Program-made: the position numbers and the translations under genes
Part shown: in pieces, positions 61,601-64,000 of the stretch
Layout of the letters: every line of letters begins with the position of its first letter
Position numbering within the stretch: position 1 is the first letter of the stretch
The notes under the pieces: generated by a model
Databases searched by the model: none
What the model was told of the DNA's origin: nothing
Seen by the model: the letters and a program-made list of their open reading frames with translations, nothing else
Assembly: GCA_013398295.1 (NCBI GenBank)
Contig: VZSF01006826.1
Coordinates: forward strand, 124,001 to 188,000
Source of the DNA: Chionis minor
Lineage: Eukaryota; Chordata; Aves; Charadriiformes; Chionididae
Direction of reading: 5' to 3'
Length of the DNA stretch: 64,000 bases

Positions 61601-62615
61601 CGGGTTCAGAAGTAAGCATAAATAGGGTTTGGAGCAGTTTAATCTGGTGCTGCATACACCTTTTTCTACCAATTCAAAGTGCATGGGGCAGTGGCTTGCC
61701 TCTGTGGCTAGATGATTTCACATGCAGTTATGTATACACTAAACTGTGTAAGAAAAATAAAACCTCATATTCCTACATCTTCAGCTTCTCTGTTTTTATG
61801 CAAGCTGTTGAGCTTAGCTGCATGTTGTATCCTCTGGAGCTGGAAATCTGGGCGGGTATGAAAAAGAAGACACTTTTTGCCTTCTTATTGGGAGAAGATT
61901 AGTTACTTTAAAGAGAAGCCCCTGGCAATGATCATTTTGGAGATCTGAAACTTGGGGGCGCGTTCACTGGGAGCTCAGCTGCCTGGCTCTTACTAATGAG
62001 AGCTGATCTTTTCTCTGACCATTGCTTCTCCTTTAGGATGCCATTGAAGCCATTGCAGAAAGTGCTTTTAAAACATCTCTCTACCCAGTCATCCTGTCCT
62101 TTGAGAACCACGTGGACTCGTGAGTATCTGGTGACTGGGGACCACATCGGGGAGAATTGTGCTCTCCGTTGTCCCGAGCAGAAAGTACGCAGGCAAGGGC
62201 TGCCAGGTTCTCAGCGAGCGCCTGAGCTGAAACGAAACATCGGTTGAGATTTGTGAAGCAACTGAAGGGGGGTCAGAGCTGAAAGATGAGCCATAAGCTG
62301 CAGAGTGAGAGCGCCCACAATTGTGCAGCCTTTTAGCTCGGGCTGGCAGAGTATGAACAAATGGGAGTTGGGCTGGGAAAGGACTTCAGGATCTGCATAG
62401 CTGTCTAAGTGGAGGCAAGAGATGGTTTTCTGGGTCGAGTACGTGGATCTCGAGATGGTTGTTCATGCTGAGCTCTGGATTTGGGCATCTGTTTCCCTGT
62501 TCACTCCTGCTCGATCTCTTTGTTCATTAGGCCCAAGCAGCAGGCGAAGATGGCCGAGTACTGCCGAACCATCTTTGGAGATATGCTGCTGACAGAGCCG
62601 CTGGAGAAATACCCG
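37557..62615 (+). CDS. PLCB2: Phospholipase C beta-2, coding exons 1-13 (N-terminal 441 residues)
   Basis: Thirteen exons (listed separately) join into 1323 nt, 441 codons, with every junction in phase. The product hydrolyses phosphatidylinositol 4,5-bisphosphate to IP3 and diacylglycerol at the plasma membrane, activated by Gq-class alpha and by G beta-gamma subunits. In mammals it serves leukocyte chemoattractant and taste-receptor signalling. Visible order: PH domain (about residues 10-140), EF-hand region (about 150-300), then the X half of the TIM barrel from about 312. Catalytic H327 and H374 and Ca2+ ligands N328, E357, D359 and E408 are present at the mammalian numbering. Motifs such as [20 protein letters not shown] and [11 protein letters not shown] separate it from delta and gamma isoforms, and the closest match I know is beta-2 rather than beta-1, -3 or -4. 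The rest of X, the linker, Y, C2 and the C-terminal coiled coil lie beyond the window. The start was chosen as [11 protein letters not shown], which aligns with the family N-terminus. Confidence 0.97.
37641..41626 (+). other. PLCB2 intron 1 (3986 bp)
   Basis: The donor is gtgagt; the acceptor is a T-rich tract ending ggtcag. It contains a C11 run at 41147-41157 and no CR1 copy I could recognise. No other exon was found on either strand. Confidence 0.9.
41147..41157 (+). repeat. C11 homopolymer
   Basis: Eleven consecutive C in PLCB2 intron 1, followed by AAA. Its length may be imprecise in the assembly. Confidence 0.85.
41627..41704 (+). CDS. PLCB2: PLCB2 coding exon 2 (residues 29-54)
   Basis: 78 nt, phase 0 at both ends, with tcag acceptor and AAG/gtaagt donor. 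It encodes [20 protein letters not shown], the PH-domain beta strands that are almost invariant in beta-type PLC. Confidence 0.97.
41705..44046 (+). other. PLCB2 intron 2 (2342 bp)
   Basis: Canonical gtaagt donor and ttgtag acceptor. It holds one diverged CR1 copy (43435-43660). Nothing else was recognised. Confidence 0.9.
43435..43660 (+). mobile_element. Diverged CR1 3' fragment
   Basis: Blocks typical of the CR1 3' region occur in order: aggaaggaaattcaggtaggatatta, broken by an indel-rich part, then gggctgcctagggaaggttg, ttcagaacagattaggtgaaggtct and a glycine-rich end. There is no clear ATTCT tail. It is older than the 35 kb and 53 kb copies. It lies in PLCB2 intron 2. Confidence 0.6.
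44047..44115 (+). CDS. PLCB2: PLCB2 coding exon 3 (residues 55-77)
   Basis: 69 nt, phase 0 at both ends. It encodes [18 protein letters not shown] and AKIPK, the PH-domain segment with the conserved [10 protein letters not shown] motif. Confidence 0.97.
46130..46900 (+). mobile_element. Old CR1 LINE copy (ORF2 end and 3' region)
   Basis: A long, heavily mutated match to CR1. It begins with the stretch corresponding to the ORF2 segment around 'FADDTK' (tttgccaatggtaccaagtt), passes a gaaagaccttgaattgctg segment, then atgcaccc...cctcatctcaaatgag, a ctggaaaaggtagagaagag segment and finally a region corresponding to the CR1 'acttcttcacacaacg' part. Its similarity is greater to older reptile/archosaur CR1 families than to the young copies at 36 and 53 kb. 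It may extend left to about 45.7 kb. It is not coding. Confidence 0.65.
48973..48987 (+). repeat. T15 homopolymer
   Basis: Fifteen consecutive T in PLCB2 intron 3. It could be the reversed A tail of a minus-strand retroposon, but nothing recognisable lies beside it. Confidence 0.85.
50740..50880 (+). mobile_element. Possible ancient MIR/CORE-type SINE fossil
   Basis: The stretch contains gtgacttgcttgaggctggg, a caggaagtcagt segment and then a gacccaatttagatcc end. This parallels the widely shared amniote MIR-like pattern (agtgacttgcccaaggtcac, cagcaagtcagtggca, gaacccaggact). The match is by eye only and could be chance. Confidence 0.3.
52720..52744. repeat. Perfect inverted repeat, 9-bp arms
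   Basis: CCAGGTCTA (52720-52728) and TAGACCTGG (52736-52744) are exact reverse complements separated by AAACCGG. It is a small hairpin-capable element, about 0.5 kb upstream of PLCB2 exon 4. No known function is implied. Confidence 0.85.
53215..53355 (+). CDS. PLCB2: PLCB2 coding exon 4 (residues 78-124)
   Basis: 141 nt, phase 0 at both ends. It encodes [20 protein letters not shown] and the signature [20 protein letters not shown], the last part of the PH domain. The donor (AAG/gtaccg) departs from consensus at +4 to +6, and the frame stays open for another 99 codons into the intron. Coding ends at the donor because residue 125 onward (SWAED) resumes at exon 5. Confidence 0.97.
53356..54109 (+). 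other. PLCB2 intron 4 (754 bp)
   Basis: Weak donor gtaccg, acceptor gttcccag. The second half is mostly a CR1 copy (53721-54014) that ends about 95 bp before the next exon. The first half is open in the coding frame. Confidence 0.9.
53721..54014 (+). mobile_element. CR1 3' end, same subfamily as the 36.5 kb copy
   Basis: It reads in the sense direction: gtgacaggacaaggggtaac, then a gtaaatttagagtggacata block, gttgcccagagcagctgtgg, caggttggacggggct, gtccctgcccagggc and a final ccattccatgg. About nine in ten positions agree by eye with the minus-strand copy at 36.5 kb over the shared part, and 65 bases are identical. It is 5'-truncated. It lies in PLCB2 intron 4. Confidence 0.95.
54110..54189 (+). 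CDS. PLCB2: PLCB2 coding exon 5 (residues 125-150 plus two bases)
   Basis: 80 nt. It begins [20 protein letters not shown] and ends with AT of a split Ile codon before gtaagt. It is the linker between the PH domain and the EF hands. Confidence 0.96.
54190..54812 (+). other. PLCB2 intron 5 (623 bp)
   Basis: gtaagt donor; poly-T tract and cacag acceptor. No repeats or genes were recognised. Confidence 0.9.
54813..54866 (+). CDS. PLCB2: PLCB2 coding exon 6 (residues 151-168 plus two bases)
   Basis: The shortest visible exon (54 nt). It completes Ile151 and encodes [17 protein letters not shown], the first EF-hand segment, ending AA of a split Asn codon before gtgagt. Its length is a multiple of three, so skipping it would keep the frame. 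Confidence 0.96.
54867..57395 (+). other. PLCB2 intron 6 (2529 bp)
   Basis: gtgagt donor and ggtcag acceptor. No CR1 or other repeat was recognised; a 185-codon open frame at 55258-55815 has no family resemblance and is regarded as chance. Confidence 0.9.
57396..57471 (+). CDS. PLCB2: PLCB2 coding exon 7 (residues 169-194)
   Basis: 76 nt. It completes Asn169 and encodes [20 protein letters not shown] followed by LPKGK, the continuation of the EF-hand region. It ends in phase 0 before gtaagg. Confidence 0.97.
57472..58074 (+). other. PLCB2 intron 7 (603 bp)
   Basis: gtaagg donor and ttctcag acceptor. No repeat or gene was recognised. Confidence 0.9.
58075..58175 (+). CDS. PLCB2: PLCB2 coding exon 8 (residues 195-227 plus two bases)
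   Basis: 101 nt. It encodes [20 protein letters not shown] followed by [13 protein letters not shown] and ends CA of a split His codon. It is part of the EF-hand lobe; [11 protein letters not shown] is a hallmark of the beta family. Confidence 0.97.
58176..59090 (+). other. PLCB2 intron 8 (915 bp)
   Basis: gtaagt donor and ccctttag acceptor. It carries one CR1 copy (58400-58633). The remainder is unremarkable. Confidence 0.9.
58400..58633 (+). mobile_element. CR1 3' end with ATTCTGTG tail
   Basis: Clear CR1 blocks: gaaacttcttccctttgagg, caggctgcccagagaggtgg, a cacctggacaccatcctgtg segment, the gggggttggaccagatgatc segment and a tail of three imperfect ATTCTGTG units. It is 5'-truncated. It differs in sequence from the 35 kb and 53 kb copies, so it belongs to another CR1 subfamily. 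It lies in PLCB2 intron 8, sense orientation. Confidence 0.95.
59091..59257 (+). CDS. PLCB2: PLCB2 coding exon 9 (residues 228-283 plus one base)
   Basis: 167 nt. It completes His228 and encodes [40 protein letters not shown] and [10 protein letters not shown], the end of the EF-hand region. It ends in one base of a split Gly codon before gtgagt. Confidence 0.97.
59258..59448 (+). other. PLCB2 intron 9 (191 bp)
   Basis: The shortest visible intron; gtgagt donor and ccgtgtag acceptor. No repeats. Confidence 0.9.
59449..59595 (+). CDS. PLCB2: PLCB2 coding exon 10 (residues 284-332 plus one base)
   Basis: 147 nt, start of the catalytic X region. It encodes [17 protein letters not shown], the [20 protein letters not shown] block and, within it, the first catalytic His (H327) and Ca2+-ligand Asn (N328). 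The donor is gtacgg, slightly off consensus. Confidence 0.98.
59596..59913 (+). other. PLCB2 intron 10 (318 bp)
   Basis: gtacgg donor and a C/T-rich acceptor ending ctccag. No repeats or genes. Confidence 0.9.
59914..60071 (+). CDS. PLCB2: PLCB2 coding exon 11 (residues 333-385)
   Basis: 158 nt, the core of the catalytic X box. It encodes [30 protein letters not shown] (Ca2+ ligands E357 and D359) and [12 protein letters not shown] (second catalytic His, H374). It ends in phase 0 before gtatgg. Confidence 0.98.
60200..60480 (+). repeat. Degenerate GATG/GAATG-rich tract
   Basis: About 280 bases are enriched in GATG, GAATGA, GGATG and AGATAG words (for example gaatgaatatg, atgaaagatgaataaa, gacggatgtatggac, acagatagatgc). 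It resembles an old, eroded tetranucleotide microsatellite and is not coding. Confidence 0.55.
60937..60946 (+). repeat. G10 homopolymer
   Basis: Ten consecutive G in PLCB2 intron 11, followed by AAGAAACCCC. Confidence 0.85.
62037..62119 (+). CDS. PLCB2: PLCB2 coding exon 12 (residues 386-412 plus two bases)
   Basis: 83 nt. It encodes [20 protein letters not shown] and SFENHVD, containing the fourth Ca2+ ligand E408, and ends TC of a split Ser codon before gtgagt. Confidence 0.98.
62120..62530 (+). other. PLCB2 intron 12 (411 bp)
   Basis: gtgagt donor and ttcattag acceptor. Nothing else recognised. Confidence 0.9.
62531..62615 (+). CDS. PLCB2: PLCB2 coding exon 13 (residues 413-441), last visible
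   Basis: 85 nt. It completes Ser413 and encodes [20 protein letters not shown] and TEPLEKYP, ending phase 0 before gtaagt. The next exon of the family (starting near LKPGVPLPSP in mammals) was not found before 64000. Confidence 0.97.
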
Positions 62616-64000
62616 GTAAGTGGAAGGTGGGGAAGAAGGCTAGTGGAGAGGCCTTTCTGAAAAACAAATGGTCACTTGTGGTGCCAGGGTATGCCACAAC
62701 AGATACAAGGACAGTGAAAGAGAAGGTGATGCTGTGGACAAATAAGCCTGGTTCACAGGGGTGAGCAACACAGTAAGTGGGCAGAAGACCTCTCAGTTGC
62801 AGCGGTTTTCCTAAGCACTTTCCTGTCTCTGCTCTTATTTAACACTCTGTGACCTGAGTGACTTTGGAAACCGAGCCCTAGGTAACCAAGTCCTACCAGC
62901 TGTACCAAGATGAGTCAGTGTATTTTTGTACACAGTATTGTTTCAAATCTGTCTGCCAGCATTTGCTTTGGAAAGAAACGGGAACAAGGGCTTAGTAGCG
63001 TTTCAGACTCTTCCTACCAATGCTTCTCAATTGCCGTTACCGACCTGGAAGTTCTCCCTCCCAGGCATGGGTGGGCAGGTCAGTGGCATGCATAGCTTTG
63101 TGCTCCAGAGTAGCTGAGTAAAGCTCCCCATCTGCTTGTCCCTCGTCAAGACTTTATTTGTACAAGCATGTGTTTTTGTGGACATGGTGACATTTTTGGT
63201 GATCCCCATGCACACTGCAACTTCAGCTGCCTTGTGAATGGACACTGATTTGCAAATAACAGGAGGGCTGGTGTTCTGCAGAGCTTGAGGCAGTTCCTGG
63301 GGGTACGGAGTGGAGCGGGGAGCTGAGACACCTAGTCCAAGCATCTGTTTTCGAGAACTGACATCAAGAGAAGAGCTGAAAGGAAGCAGTGAGCAAATCA
63401 GCAGATGCCCACTGTTCAGAGCCATGTCCTTGTCCAGGCGACGGGGAGAAACAGGGAGGGTGTGTGAGGAGGAACAGTTCAGGGCATTAGCTAAATCATT
63501 ATTAGGCCTGTTGCTGTCTGTACAGGGGGAGTGTAGGTCGAGAAGCAGTCTGAGTCACACATCTGTGTCTTGAGCCACCTCCTCTGGGATCTTCTTTTCA
63601 AATCTGCTGCAGGCAGAGTGTTTAAATATGGCCTGAGTGCTGATCTACGACTGAGGCTCTGGGATAATGAGAGAAGTAGGTGGAATGTGAAAGCCAGAGG
63701 TGTGTGGATGCCTTCGGGCCACGTAGATGTTTTTTTAGCTGTGGTGCAGGATGAGCGGCTGGGAACAGCATGGCATGTGCAGGCAGCAGAACAGGAGAGG
63801 GCTGAGAGGTGCAAAATACTGGTCTGAAACCAAAAGTGAAGGTATAGAAAAAAAATCATGTAGATATGGTGGGGTACACTGGCAGAGGGAGAAATGAAAG
63901 TATCCAATGGGTGAGAGATGTGCCCATGCGCCAGTAAATGGCCAGAGGAATGGTACTGGGAGTGACAGGAGAGATGAGTATTTGAATTCTGTCTGTGTGA
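62616..64000 (+). other. PLCB2 intron 13, running off the window
   Basis: It begins with gtaagt. No exon encoding the next X-domain segment is present in the remaining 1.4 kb, so the intron continues past the right edge. No repeat was recognised. Confidence 0.85.

Larger units (their letters stand above)
60072..62036 (+). other. PLCB2 intron 11 (1965 bp)
   Basis: gtatgg donor and cctttag acceptor. The left part is a degenerate GATG/GAATG tetranucleotide-like tract (60200-60480) and a G10 run is at 60937-60946. No CR1 recognised. Confidence 0.88.

Noticed and set aside
1..64000. CRISPR arrays, bacterial operons, tRNA or rRNA genes, intact LINEs, endogenous retroviral LTR pairs
   Set aside because: None were seen on either strand by eye. 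The window is a vertebrate gene region with only truncated CR1 copies and simple repeats.

Overview
This is vertebrate nuclear DNA, almost certainly from a bird. There are no bacterial-style operons. Genes are split by GT-AG introns, and the only abundant interspersed repeats are CR1 retroposon 3' ends with the ATTCTRTG-type tail typical of avian genomes. Two genes are recognised by hand translation, both on the + strand: the last two coding exons of a CCDC9B-like gene (4.6-5.8 kb) and the first 13 coding exons of PLCB2, phospholipase C beta-2 (37.6-62.6 kb). The species cannot be told from the sequence.

Layout. 1-4592: probably intron of CCDC9B, whose 5' exons are not in view. 4593-5778: last coding exons of CCDC9B. 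5779-22.9 kb: non-coding, with a 40-bp tandem duplication at 22.05 kb. 22.9-23.9 kb: a CpG island interrupted by a 586-base run of N. 23.9-37.5 kb: G/T-rich non-coding DNA with CR1 fragments, ending in the PLCB2 leader. 37.557-62.615 kb: PLCB2 coding exons 1-13 (441 codons, reading frame closed across all 12 internal junctions) with introns from 191 bp to 9.1 kb. 62.6-64 kb: intron 13. The rest of PLCB2 lies beyond the right edge.

The decoded PLCB2 part covers the PH domain, the EF-hand region and most of the TIM-barrel X half. Its catalytic and Ca2+-binding residues (H327, N328, E357, D359, H374, E408) fall at the same numbers as in the mammalian protein, so the enzyme looks intact as far as it is visible. 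The order CCDC9B - CpG island - PLCB2 matches the mammalian neighbourhood, where the small single-exon gene INAFM2 sits between them on the opposite strand. No INAFM2 coding sequence is readable here; the assembly gap inside the CpG island is the obvious place for it (inference).

The most unusual large-scale signal is a change in strand composition across the CpG island: A/C-rich on its left, T/G-rich on its right. That is what divergent transcription from the island would leave. I found no undescribed multi-gene system. The items most worth checking are the sequence hidden in the gap, the possible far-upstream PLCB2 promoter, a 65-nt perfect inverted match between two CR1 copies bracketing PLCB2 exons 1-4, and a possible 3'-UTR intron in CCDC9B.
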